Source: Fomes fomentarius (lineage: Eukaryota; Basidiomycota; Agaricomycetes; Polyporales; Polyporaceae). From it: 64,000 nucleotides of DNA. This document shows, piece after piece, positions 47,111-57,626 of this stretch; position 1 is the stretch's first letter; the number at the start of each line of letters is the position of its first letter. A program made the position numbers and the translations under genes. A model generated the notes under the pieces. The model was not told the origin of the DNA, ran no database searches, and was given only the letters and a program-made list of their open reading frames with translations. The stretch is from positions 1,612,001 to 1,676,000 of the forward strand of contig JABYQN010000004.1 of the NCBI GenBank assembly GCA_022606135.1, in the 5' to 3' direction.

Positions 47111-48270
47111 ATGCGTCTCTTCACTTTCCTTGGTTTCTCGCTTGGTTCCCTCGCGCTCTTGCAGAGTGTTACTGCCTGTGTGTAGTTCTCGACGCGAGTC
47201 AACCCGGTGAACACTGACATCTTCTGGCTCCTCGTCACCCAGCAGCCCCTCTCGAAGCCGCGTCCGGCGAGCCGGTGGTCCTGGCGATTGCTCAGTTCCC
47301 GGAGACCAATGCTTTCAATCGTGCGTGGTGTTTTCTCTCTCGCGCTGCGTTGCGCGAGTCTCACTGGCGTTGTATGCAGACGTCGTCAACGGCGAGCGAA
47401 ACACCCTCGTCGTATCTATCGAGAGCAAGGAGAGCGAGCGCAACGTCACACTCAAGAACATCGCTGGCTCGCTTCACAATGCGCAGACGAACCGCCTCGT
47501 AAAGAACGTGCGCACAGTCTGCCTCTCTGCTCGTGTGCTCATGCCTGATGCTCGGTATAGCTCACGAAGATCGACTACCCCTTCCCTCTCATTGAAGCCG
47601 CGCCCTTGCAGCTTCCGTTTGCTTTCCACAGCGAGTAAGTCACGGTTCTACGTCAGCATCTACACTCAACTCATGCGTCATTGAACAGGTTGAAGGTAAG
47701 CAAGAAGTGATGTCGCATTGACGGACGTAACTCAGACACTCTACAGCCTGGAGAGTATAAGTTGAATGTTTGGGTTGAGCATGTCACCGAGGTGCGTTTC
47801 ACTTATGATAGTCTTTCACGCTATTCATCCACGAATCGCGGTAGGGTCAAACATACCGTGTCACGGCGTACGACTCTGTGATCACCGTTGTGGAGCCAGA
47901 GGGTTCCTGGCTCGACTTGAAGCTGTACGTGATTCGTTCTTGCAAGCTCTCGAGGCCAGTTTCCTCATGCCATGCGATCCTCGATAGCCTCTCGACATAC
48001 TTGGTCGTCACTGGCATCCTGGGCGGTCTTGGCTTCTACGTCTATAGTACGCTTGCACCTCAACCCAAGAAGCGCAAGTCCCCTCAACAGGTCAGTGCAC
48101 CGGTCGGTGTTGTCACTGCTACGGGTGCGGGCGGGTACCAGGAAGAATGGATCCCGGAGCACCATCTCAAGAAGTCGAAGAAGACCAAGGTAACGGGGGC
48201 AGCAAGCGGAGATGAGACGAGTGGTATTGAGAGCGGAACTGAGGGCAAGAGACGCAAGGCCAAGAAGTAG
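47111..48270 (+). CDS. Translocon-associated protein alpha (TRAP-alpha/SSR1, Irc22-like)
   Basis: A single-pass ER membrane glycoprotein associated with the Sec61 translocon. Eight exons: 47111-47177, 47243-47320, 47380-47507, 47561-47634, 47689-47695, 47747-47791, 47845-47924 and 47988-48270; 253 residues in phase. It begins with a signal peptide (MRLFTFLGFSLGSLALLQSV), followed by a lumenal domain with NGERNTLVVSIESKE, LTKIDYPFPLIEAAPLQLPF and YKLNVWVEHV, one membrane helix (TYLVVTGILGGLGFYVYST) and a cytosolic Lys-rich tail ending RRKAKK. Exon 5 is a 7-nt micro-exon (GTTGAAG) that restores the reading SELKPGEY. The 63-nt intron 7 lacks a stop and can be mistaken for coding. Confidence 0.9.
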
Positions 48271-48539
48271 AGTAGCTGTTACTTACGGGAGGAATGCGGA
48301 CAGAAAAATGGTCACCTTTAGGCCGCCGCGTACCATACTTCTAGTTGCGCATTTATAACTTATAACACGATCCTGGTTGTTGTGCGCTCATTCGTGTTGA
48401 CATTGCAAATTTGATGTGGAGTTCCCAAAGCGTTACCGATGCATTCATGAACGGTCCCAGAAAGAACCGGCAAGAACCATCAACGGAGGCACAACGTGGC
48501 GTGTTGAAGAGATATGAGGGATGACACGGGGTGCAGACT

Positions 48540-48881
48540 CTATACATCAATGGTCTTGTAGCCCTTCACCTGGAGGAACCGATGAGTAGGGTCGCAGGAC
48601 TACCGTGGCGAGAAACGCACCCTGTTCTCCTTTAGCATCTCGATGTACCGTTCCCGGATGTCTTTACAGCTCTCCAGATGGTTCACACCCTCAGTCTCGT
48701 AGCAGTGGTCGAGCTTGTCACGGACGAGCTTTGCTTCCATGGTGCGCACCCATGACTCGCGGACGATGTGTTCGCGCTCGGCGAGGCGTGCTGTCATGTT
48801 CGTCAGCTCGAAGCACTAAGCTTACGCTTTTAGTATGTGCATACCTTTGTATTCTGCCACACGAGCTTCGTTAACGGCCAT
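48540..48881 (-). CDS. NADH:ubiquinone oxidoreductase subunit, NDUFB10 type
   Basis: An accessory subunit of the membrane arm of mitochondrial complex I. The main exon (about 48800 down to 48621) reads REHIVRESWVRTMEAKLVRD, then CYETEGVNHLESCKDIRERY and EMLKENR; the twin Cys spacing is that of the family. A 51-nt intron (48620-48570) leads to the last exon 48569-48540, VKGYKTIDV and stop. The first exon is probably 48881 down to about 48845, MAVNEARVAEYK with a good donor GTATGC, but no AG in the intron joins it to the main exon in frame. Either the true junction differs or one base is wrong here. Unspliced reading would give a shorter protein starting at 48797. Confidence 0.8.
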
Positions 48882-49422
48882 AGCAATGTTGGTATGAGCG
48901 TGGTCTCGGAGGATAGTGAGGACCGTACTTAGTTTACCTGTAGCGTCTAGGTGTTGTGTCCATGCACGTGACCATCCAGCTCTATAGGCGCCAGCGCCCC
49001 GAAAGTCGTGGACAAAAAGTTTGAAACAATGTGCGCCCCAGGTGGGCACTTCAGTTACAGTATATGTCAACGGCCAGCGCATCTTCAACTTCTGTTGCCT
49101 TCAGGATGAGTCCTTCGGGATGTGGTTCGTCATAGGATCGTCCTCGTTGTTTGACCCGACGACGCTGACGGCGAGGTCCATCGCGAGTAATTCGCAGACC
49201 TTACTCATCGTCCGCTCGAAATGCGGCCGGTAAATAAAGTTCTGTCCTCAGACGGAGGCATCACGAAGGAACTCTTCTCTATGACCGTTCCAGAGCGGCA
49301 TGTGGACGTAGAAGCGCAGAACAAAACGTTTATATACGTGCTCACTCGGACGTCCCTCCCCAAGGTTTGATTTCAAACCCTCAAGGACAAGGTTCAAACA
49401 AGGATAGTCGTGTACGCTCGGT
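48882..49422. other. Intergenic, no supported gene
   Basis: The first part is the promoter side of the complex I gene. The minus-strand open frame that extends upstream from it (to 49088) has no homologous counterpart in the family and is probably chance. Confidence 0.4.
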
Positions 49423-50800
49423 ATGCCATTCTCTGCTGCTGAGGTGTGTTATCTGCGCTAGTCATCACTACGTTGGTCGTCTACTCATTGGGCTCGTCGG
49501 CTCTAGTCAAAGCTGGTCTCCATATTTGTCCAGTCCGTGCTCTACGGTACGTCTCGGTCTCTCGAAGTTACATTAAACTCTGACGTTGGCCGGCGTGATA
49601 GGCATTTACGTGACCCTCTTCTTCATCACGACCAATGCGCTGTTGTGGAAGCGATCAGCAGGACACCCATTGCGCACCGACATGCTTGGGATATCGCTGG
49701 CGATGTTTGTGATCGGGACCATAGTAAGGCACATTCAATGATACATCCTCTCGTTGCACTGTCACCACTCACGGGTCCCTTTGATGCGCCAGCATGTTGC
49801 GACTAACTTCTCCCGGATCATACTCGCTTTCGTCATCCACGCAGACGCACCGGGCGGCCCTGCTGCATTCTTCAACCAACTGTCCAACTTCACGCAGATG
49901 TTCGGCAGCACGCTCTACGTCATGCAGACCCTGCTCGGCGACGCGACGGTGGTAAGCCGACAGTTTCACAGTTCGGATGACGGAATGCAACTTGATTCTG
50001 AATCTCGATACCATAGCTGTACCGCTGCTATCTCGTCTGGGAGCGAAGAGTGTCAGTGATCGCGTTTCCTTGCATTTTGCTCCTGGGAAGTACCGGTGTG
50101 TCGCCTGTCTCTTTCCGCAAGTCGCACTAGAGGTGACTGATCGACGTGCATAGCGACTGGCTTCGGCATCCTGTACTCGTTCGACAAGGTCGTACCGCAG
50201 GCGTCGATCTTCGTCGTGCAACTCGGCCACTGGATCACTGCGTTCTTCTCCGTGACGTTCGCGACAAACTTCATCTGTACCGGTACGTTTCACGCTCACA
50301 ATTAATAGGACCCTCGACGCTCATCAACCCTCTCTGTAGCGTTGGTAGCATACCGTATCTGGGCGATCAATCGGACATATCTCTCGTTCAGACAGCGCAA
50401 GCTCAGACCCCTGATGATCCTCATAGTCGAGTCCGGCGCGTTCTACTCGGCGACACTCCTCGCGCTCCTCATCCTGTACAACGTCGACTCCTGGTTCCAG
50501 TACGTCGTTCTTGACGCTGTCTCGCCCATTGTCGTAAGTGCTGCTGCCTCGCTCCCGGCTGTCATGCTGACACATCCGGCACTGTCCTATCCATGATACA
50601 TGATATGCACATGACAGGGTATCGTTTTCTCGGTCATCATGTTGCGCATTGCGACCGGCGTGTCAAACGTCGAGGGTGAAACCGCACTGGCACTAGTAGA
50701 GCCCGGGGCCGTAGCCAGCGGTATTCAGCTGTCGCGGATGTCCTCGCGGGAGGCTGGGCGCAAAGACTCGGCAACCGTGGCGGACAGTGGGCGGGTCTGA
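49423..50800 (+). CDS. Seven-helix membrane protein of unknown function, copy 1
   Basis: Belongs to a large agaricomycete-specific family of multi-pass proteins with no assigned function. Exons: 49423-49443, 49507-49546, 49602-49723, 49793-49951, 50017-50095, 50154-50282, 50340-50533 and 50618-50800; 308 residues in phase. Hydrophobic segments occur at SKLVSIFVQSVLYGIYVTLF, MLGISLAMFVIGTI, VIAFPCILLLGSTATGFGIL, WITAFFSVTFATNFICT, SATLLALLILYN and GIVFSVIMLRIATG. Conserved family motifs are DAPGGPAAFFNQLS, LYRCYLVW and ESGAFYSAT. The tail is Ser/Arg-rich and cytosolic by charge. The first two exons (21 and 40 nt) are inferred from the matching structure of copy 2. The GPCR-like topology is inference. 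Confidence 0.82.
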
Positions 50801-50961
50801 AGATGTGGAAATAGCCCGGAGTCCGCGGGGTGCTTGTAGATTACAACAGATGGAACTCAAAACGAAAAACGAAAGTTCGTTCTCACAAGGATCGGATGCG
50901 GTCGGTGCTTACGTTACAGAGGCAAAGTCGAGACAGGTCCCCGTTTCTACAGCACCCGAAA

Positions 50962-52417
50962 TTAGCGCCATTCTGCCAGAATGCTCGTGAATTGCAGTAC
51001 CTCATGCCCACCAGCATAGTCCTGACTAGATGGCCGCGCGTCTTGGAGCTCCATCGCATTGAAGTCATACTCGGAGTCAAGCGTGGACGCAAAGGCTGTC
51101 GAGTGCGCAAACTGGATGGGATGGCGGATTCCGCTCTGCTGCTCCTTCGCGTTGGTATCGTTTGAGAAGGCAAGGGATGATCCTCGAGCGGTGGTAATTC
51201 CAAGCCCTATGCGGATTATGATCATGGAGAATACGAGGCCTACGATTGGGGAGATCTGGAGGCCTCCATGAACAATCAAGTTTGTCATGCATGAACGGAA
51301 ATGAAAAGGTTACGCACAGCATCAAGCAACACGTACTGAAACCATGACCCTGTTTTGTACAGGATCAATAGTGCAGTAAGTGTGGCGGAGTAGACGGCGC
51401 CCGACTCGAGGACGAGGAACAAGATCGGGTGGTAGCTGTGGCTGCCGAACTTCATGATCGCACGGTTCATCCACCATATACGCAAAGCGACGAGACCTGG
51501 TAATCGAGTGAACATCCATCTACCACACGGCCGCAGAAGGATTGAGGGCGCTCACTGGTGCATATGATATTCGTGGCGAGGGTGAGGGAGAAGAAAGAGA
51601 CGATCCACTTTTGCAATACCTCGACAAAAATTTCGGCCTCGGGGACGACTTTCGCGAAGGAGTACAGTATGCCAACACCGGAGGCTGGCACGCAGGCATA
51701 CTGTGAGTCAAGGGCAATATCTTCCCACCAGTTAATGCGATTTACCTGTGCTGCCAAGCAGGAGGACGAAAGGCACAGCGATCGCGCGTACGTCGCCCCA
51801 GACCAGGTAGCATCTGTACAGCTGATGTCACCGAAGCAAGCTTAGCCCTGTTCATCCACTTCATAGATGGCCACACGTACCACGACGCTGTCGCCGATAA
51901 GCGTCTGGGCCACGTAAACGGTACTGCCGAAAATCTGGGTGAATTCGGAGAGCTGGTTGAAGAACGCAGCCGGCCCCCCTGGCTCGTCACGGAAGGTAAC
52001 AAAGGCTCTGATTATGCGCGTGTAGTTGATACCGATGTGCTATAACATATAATAAGCTCAGCAAAGGACATGAAAAGTGATTTGCGACAGCGTAGTAAGA
52101 TGACGATATACCATGGTTGCCATTGTGAACATGACAATGGATATCCATAGCATGGGGTCCCGTACTGGCTTGCGAGGGCGGCGTTTTGAGAGCAGAACCC
52201 ATACCGTCAGAATGAAGACGACGGTGTAGGCTCCTGGTGTATGATAACCATGACGGTCAGCCGCTGTGGGAGACGCTCAAACGGCCAGAACGCTCACCAT
52301 ACAAGAGCGTCTGGATGAAGATGGACACAAGCTTGGCCTGGGCAGTTATCCGTCGTCACTTCGGGAAGAGCGACGATGCTTGCCACTACGACACACCTCG
52401 TCAGGTGGGAAGGGCAT
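50962..52417 (-). CDS. Seven-helix membrane protein of unknown function, copy 2
   Basis: Paralog of the preceding gene, in opposite orientation with stops only 161 bp apart. Exons (minus): 52417-52397, 52337-52298, 52233-52112, 52039-51881, 51821-51746, 51684-51556, 51496-51318 and 51255-50962; 339 residues in phase. Exon sizes 21, 40, 122, 159 and 129 are identical to copy 1 and all introns fall at the same places. Shared blocks are LVSIFIQTLLYGAYTVVF, DEPGGPAAFFNQLSEFTQIF, LYRCYLVW, SGVGILYSFAKVVPEAEIFV, ESGAVYSATLTALLILY and WFQYVLLDA. The C-terminal exon is longer than in copy 1 and hydrophilic. Function unknown. Confidence 0.85.
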
Positions 52418-52997
52418 GACTGTCTCGGCTGAAGCTCCGTCAACCGAGAGGAGAAGGGAAAGGGAGATGAAGCGTAAGCGAGGAATGTACACTATATGAG
52501 AAACTGTTGTGGTGCAATAGACAGCTGTCAGTCGAGCGAACCTACGGCATAGGCTCAGGGTTTAACGGAGAACATCTACCGCTCAGGAACATTGCGGCGA
52601 ACTGTGCCATACTGGAAGCGGGAGGACGTCTTCAAGTTGCCACGCAGACTCGTAGTGCTCGAGTACCAACAAAATATCAATATCACTGTACTGTCTGTTC
52701 CTAGATATATAAACTCAGACTGCGGCATGGCAGGATATCAATTGTGGCATGCGCACCAGGTTGAAGTTGATGCACTCTCCGCGCAGACCGGCCATGTCAG
52801 AGTTCATGTATCGTATTTGGTGACTCCTAGGCCTCTTCGAGACCCGAATTGTGGCGGCGACCGAGTCACGCGGGTCGAATTACGGGACAGATGGCTTCGC
52901 GGGCGCAACTCCGGCGCCACAAAGCCACTGTAGCCCCCTCGCCCAGCATTCTCCACTCCCACATCCCACTCTCCGCCCGGCAACGTCAGCGACGGTC
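52418..52997. other. Intergenic upstream of the aldo/keto reductase
   Basis: No gene recognised. A TATATAAACTC element at about 52705-52715 is a possible promoter element, but it is nearly 290 bp from the start codon. Confidence 0.35.
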
Positions 52998-54344
52998 ATG
53001 TCGTCACCCAGCGCTGGGAGGTTTGAGCTCAACAATGGCATGTCTATTCCTGTGGTCGGCATAGGGTAAGTTGGCACTCTGCATATGAAAAGATATTCAG
53101 ATATCGGCAAGAACTTGTTCAGGTGTTGGATGGGTACCGCTGGCGAAGGCGAACACGTAATGGCCATGGTGAAGAGCGCACTTGAACTCGGCTATCGCCA
53201 CATCGATACAGTGGGTCATCATCGGATTCAAAGTCTGGATTCTGAACAAAGTCAGACAACGAAAGGCTGCAAATTATGGTGAGTTCATGATCAAAAGGGG
53301 TGACAAGGAAGACTAACCTATCTGTCGAAGGGAATGAAGAATCAGTCGGGAAGGCACTGCGAGAGACAGGGGTACCACGCGGCGACGTCTTCCTGACCAC
53401 CAAACTGGAGTGAGTTCGTTACCTTCCACATACAAAGTAGCGCGGCACAGCTCACCGATGGTGATCAGTCAAAGTGACCACGGCCGAGTACAGGAAGCCT
53501 TGGACAGGAGCCTGACAAAATTCGGTGTGGACTACGTGGATCTCTATTTGATGCACTGGCCGATCGCGTTTGACGATTCAGGTGATGCATTCATCAACAA
53601 GTAATCTGACCGAGGAAGTCTGATACATAAATTGCGCAGGCAGGACACTGCAGCCGGAAGAGTCCCCCACGTTTGTGGAGACTTGGCATGAGATGGAGAG
53701 ACTTCTTGCGCATGGTAAGCACCGCTGACCTCGCCCGCTCGAGAAGGCGTTGACGTCAGCCGCAGGGAAGGCGAAGGCGATTGGGGTGTCGAACTTCAGC
53801 ATTAAGACATTGTCCGTGCTTCTCGCACACGCGACTGTGGTCCCTGCCGTGAACCAGGTAGAACTTCATCCATGCCTCCCACAACATGCTTTGCTGGCGT
53901 TCTGCGCGGACAGAGGCATCCTGCTCACCGCATATTCTCCTGTCGGCAAGCATAAGTTCGCTCACGACCCGAATATTGTGGCTATTGCGAACGCCCACGG
54001 TCCGGACGTGACGAGTGCGCAGGTGCTGCTGAGCTGGGGCGTGCAGCGAGGGACGGTTGTGGTCCCGAAAACGTTACATACTGAGCGCTTGAAGGAGAAC
54101 CTTGAGGTAAGGGAACAGTCTGTACATGTGCAGACATCTATGTTGAATTCATCTATCAAATCACTCTGGACAGCTTGTCCACCTGAGCAAGGCGGAGATG
54201 GACGTACTGAATCAGTTTCACAAGAGGCCTGGGATGCATAGGAGCATGTGTGGCTTCCATTCGGTAGAACTCGGCGGGTCGTGCTTTGGGTGGAAGTACA
54301 GCCAACTAGGTTGGGAGATGACCTCTGGAGGCATTCACCTGTAA
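52998..54344 (+). CDS. Aldo/keto reductase
   Basis: NADPH-dependent reductase of the AKR superfamily with a TIM-barrel fold; substrate unknown. Exons: 52998-53065, 53123-53210, 53266-53278, 53331-53409, 53469-53581, 53640-53714, 53766-54106 and 54174-54344; 315 residues in phase. The catalytic tetrad is visible: Asp in GYRHIDTA, Tyr in ANYGNEES, Lys in VFLTTKLD and His in [37 protein letters not shown] and [16 protein letters not shown] (cofactor phosphate site) follow. Exon 3 is only 13 nt (GCTGCAAATTATG) and carries the catalytic Tyr codon. The C-terminus [19 protein letters not shown] is typical of fungal relatives. The next gene begins 113 bp downstream on the same strand. Confidence 0.92.
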
Positions 54345-54457
54345 ATACGAATTCCTTATCAGGCAAACGATCTAGGTTCAAATAGATGGGTGTCCAGTGA
54401 AGGACAGGCCCTTTGGTCTTCTCATTCTACCTTCACGTCTTGTACTGCACCTTCATC

Positions 54458-55327
54458 ATGTCTGCTACCCAAGGTGCTGCAAAACCCCCGACCATCCTCG
54501 ACAAGATCTACGCCCAGCGGCAGCGAGATGTCGACGCAGCGAAGGCAACTCCAGGGACGCGACCTGAGGAGCTGGATGCGTATCTGGAGATGGGGCTCGC
54601 ACCCGCTCTCGTCCCCCTCGTACCACGCCTGAGGACGAACCCGTCGACCCGCACGGCAAACCCGTCGCTCAGCCTCATGGCCGAGATCAAACGAGCATCC
54701 CCATCCAAGGGTGACATTGCACCCTTCGTGAACCCCGCCAAGCAGGCGCTGCTGTACGCGCAGGCCGGCGCATCCGTCATCTCGGTGCTCACCGAGCCGA
54801 CCTGGTTCAAGGGCAGCCTGCTCGACATGAGGCTCGTGCGGACGGCAGTCGACACGCTGTTGAACCGCCCGGCGATCCTCCGGAAGGAGTTCATCTTCTC
54901 CGAGTACCAGATCGCCGAGGCGCGGCTGTGGGGCGCGGACACGGTCCTGCTCATCGTTGCGATGCTCACGCAGGAGCAGCTGCAGCGGCTCTACGCGTAC
55001 TCGCTCGGCCTCGGGATGGAGCCGCTGGTGGAGGTGAACAACGCGAAGGAGATGGCGCGCGCGCTGGAGGTCGGGGCGAAGGTGGTGGGTGTGAACAACC
55101 GGAACCTGCACGACTTCAGCGTGGACATGGGCACGACGAGCGGGCTGGTGGATATGGTGCGCGAGAAGGATGTGGTGCTGTGTGCGTTGAGTGGGATTCA
55201 GGGTCCGGAGGACGTGAAGGTGTACAAGGAACAGGGGGTGAACGCGGTGTTGGTGGGGGAGAGCTTAATGCGTGCTTCGGATACGACTGCGTTCATCAAG
55301 CAGCTGTTGGCCTGGCCAGACGCGTGA
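54458..55327 (+). CDS. Stand-alone indole-3-glycerol-phosphate synthase
   Basis: Catalyses the ring-closing step of tryptophan synthesis; (beta/alpha)8 barrel. A single exon of 289 residues from [11 protein letters not shown] to LLAWPDA. Motifs are [17 protein letters not shown] (catalytic Lys), [30 protein letters not shown] (catalytic Lys), [11 protein letters not shown] and the phosphate-binding [12 protein letters not shown]. In fungi this domain is normally the centre of a trifunctional TRP1/TRPC protein (glutaminase, IGP synthase, PRA isomerase); here neither flanking domain exists within the gene or its flanks, and the gene lacks introns although every neighbour is intron-rich. All catalytic residues visible are intact, so a functional single-domain enzyme or a recent partial retro-copy are both possible. 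Third codon positions are strongly G/C-biased. Confidence 0.92.
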   Translation: MSATQGAAKPPTILDKIYAQRQRDVDAAKATPGTRPEELDAYLEMGLAPALVPLVPRLRTNPSTRTANPSLSLMAEIKRASPSKGDIAPFVNPAKQALLYAQAGASVISVLTEPTWFKGSLLDMRLVRTAVDTLLNRPAILRKEFIFSEYQIAEARLWGADTVLLIVAMLTQEQLQRLYAYSLGLGMEPLVEVNNAKEMARALEVGAKVVGVNNRNLHDFSVDMGTTSGLVDMVREKDVVLCALSGIQGPEDVKVYKEQGVNAVLVGESLMRASDTTAFIKQLLAWPDA

Positions 55328-55768
55328 GGACGCTCATGTAGTATGTGCATTATGTAGATGTACGACACGCAAAGGAATGGGAGTAACTACCCAATATCAC
55401 ATATCTAGATAAAGACGTCCGATACGGCTTATTAGTCTTCGGAACAATCTGCGTATCTTGGCTTATCTGGCTCGGTTACCGATATATGAAAGTACACTCA
55501 ACTTGTGACCCTCTCCTCCATAAACTCCTCTCGACAGGACTTGCTTCGTCTGCCTCGCGAACGCGGACCGGGAGACTAGAGTATGATATAGAGCTAGTAT
55601 CTGTAATGCCAAGTACCGGCATCTATCGCATCCCGCGCACGTGAAAATCCCCGTCTCAGATGCCCTTCGAGCATGGGCGCATCCCCCTGTGCTCCCAACA
55701 CTTGCGGAGGCAACGACGACGCGTAACTTCAACTTCTTGCGACTACCTGCAGTCCGAACACGAACGCC
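55328..55768. other. Intergenic, promoter side of the isomerase gene
   Basis: No gene recognised. No trace of a PRA isomerase domain downstream of the IGP synthase was found here. Confidence 0.45.
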
Positions 55769-56987
55769 ATGTCCTATCCGGTCAGCTTCCCGGACAACAA
55801 CCCACTGGTTACTGTCACCAATCGTGCGTGTATGTTGTTGTTCTGTGAGCTGGTGAATCTTAAGACTCAACACATAGCGTCGGCGTCGACATGGGTGATT
55901 GAGCTGCACAATGGTGCTGATAACCGTTTGACCGACACCCTCCTCACGAAGGCCCTGAAGCCCGCGTTGGACGTAGTGGAGAAGCACTGGTGGGATAACT
56001 GGCGTACAGGTCAGGCGAAGAAGGATGAAAGCCTGTGCAAGGGTGCGGTCATCCTGGTGGGGAATAGGAAGCAGGATAAGTTCTTCAGCAACGGTACGTG
56101 ATCCTACTCTTCGTTCATTGCCGGGAAGTCCGAGTCCGAGTCGGCGTTGTGTGACTACCTGGTTCCAGCTGACCTCGTTCATCGTTAGGCCTCGACTTTG
56201 CCAATGCTACTAAGGATCCCTCGTTCAAGACGAACTTTTTCCCTCGTGAGTATGATGATCATGCTCAGTCGCAAGCTTATTCTCAGGTTCACCCGCCCAA
56301 AGTGACATATAACCCTATTATGCTCCGCCTGTTGACTTTCCCCAGTAAGTCTTATCTGAACATGTTCATGACTGTCTTGACTGAATATCGTTCGCAGTCC
56401 CTGTCATCGCTGCTGTAAATGGCCACAGCTTTGCAGGCGGTATGGTGCTCGCCCTGGCGTGCGACTACCGCGTCATGACGGATGGTAGCAAACGCAATGC
56501 ATTCATTTGCATGAACGAGGTAACATCTACCTTGTCAATTTGACATTATCGTAAGCTGACGTCTGCTGTCATGCAGATTCACTTCGGTGCAGGGATCCCC
56601 ATCGGCTTGATCGCAGTGCTTCAAGGGAAAATTCGCAACCCCCAAACACTTCGTAAAGTCATCCTCGAAGGGCACAGATTCACGCCCAAGGAGGCTCTCG
56701 AGCAGGGAATAGTCGACCACATCGTCGAAGGCAACACGGAGGACGTCCTGAAAGCCGCGCAAACGCTTGCGGCGAAGGTAGAATCACTCGCAAAGACGGG
56801 TGCATGGGGCGTAAATAAGGTCGGTACATCCGTTACCGGATTACAGACTTTACTCCGATGGGCACAAACTGATATGTTTCGTTGTTCACAGCGGGAGTTG
56901 CACAGGGACATCATCGAGAGCATTAGAAGGGACGTGCAGGCCGTGGATGTGCAAGCAGACTGTGCTGCAGCCAAGGCCCGCTTGTGA
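55769..56987 (+). CDS. Enoyl-CoA delta isomerase/hydratase, peroxisomal type
   Basis: Crotonase-fold enzyme of fatty-acid beta-oxidation, probably a delta3,delta2-enoyl-CoA isomerase. Exons: 55769-55823, 55878-56093, 56189-56245, 56303-56344, 56398-56519, 56577-56819 and 56892-56987; 276 residues in phase. Segments are WVIELHNGADNRLTD, GAVILVGNRKQDKFFSNGLD (substrate oxyanion region), FPIPVIAAVNGHSFAGGMVL (CoA-binding signature) and CDYRVMTDGSKRNAF. The last intron (72 nt) is in frame and without stop. The protein ends in ARL, a type 1 peroxisomal targeting tripeptide. The acceptor of exon 4 was chosen as the only one that keeps frame with a normal intron length (FFPLTYNPIMLRLL). Confidence 0.87.
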
Positions 56988-57478
56988 GTTTGACAGCGGA
57001 GATAATGCAGATATGCCGTGTTCCAGATTTTTCGTTGCGTTCGAACCAAGCCTGCTCGATTTGTGAAGCTCGCACTTGGCTCGGTCAACCCGGAGATGAC
57101 CTCAGGCTCACATCGGGAGTGCACCATGGTAACCAAGGTAAAGTCTTCGCAATGATCGAAAAGTGGAGCGGCCTGCGCATTGCTGCGCGCGGCGTGTCGA
57201 AAGGAGGGTCCAACGTTCAGCCATTGAGCTCTAGTGCACCGACGTCGCGAGTCGCAGAGACGTAGCGATGACATATAGGAGCATGAGCGTGTTTGGTGGG
57301 CTTCACTGAGGCGGCGTTTTGTATAGCACGGGAAAACAAGGTGCGAATCATATGCTAAGCGGTAAGCGCTCAATAATTCGAGGGTTCAGGCGGTCTAATA
57401 ATACTGCTCCGCCTTCCTCTGCAGCTCACGCTAGACGTTCTGTGCCCCGTTGATAACCCGTGTCGCACTCGATGTCGG
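56988..57478. other. Intergenic upstream of aspartic protease 1
   Basis: No gene. Around 57120-57200 it shares a block (GGCTGCGCATTGCTGCG-like) with the region upstream of protease 2 (about 60062-60080), so flanking DNA was copied with the gene. Confidence 0.4.
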
Positions 57479-57484
57479 TATAAA
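57479..57484 (+). promoter_or_regulatory. TATA box of aspartic protease 1
   Basis: TATAAA, 148 bp upstream of the start codon, followed by a CT-rich run and GGCCGGGTCCTTGTCC, both shared with protease 2. Confidence 0.6.
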
Positions 57485-57626
57485 GCTCGTCGTGTCCGCG
57501 AAGCCCGACCCCCTCCCCTCTCTCTTCCCTTCCCTCTCTTTCATTGACCAAGGTAAGGGCCGGGTCCTTGTCCAGTCCCTTCTCCCCCTTTCTTTTTGAA
57601 GGTTAGAGCAGCGGCTGGCCCCAGTA

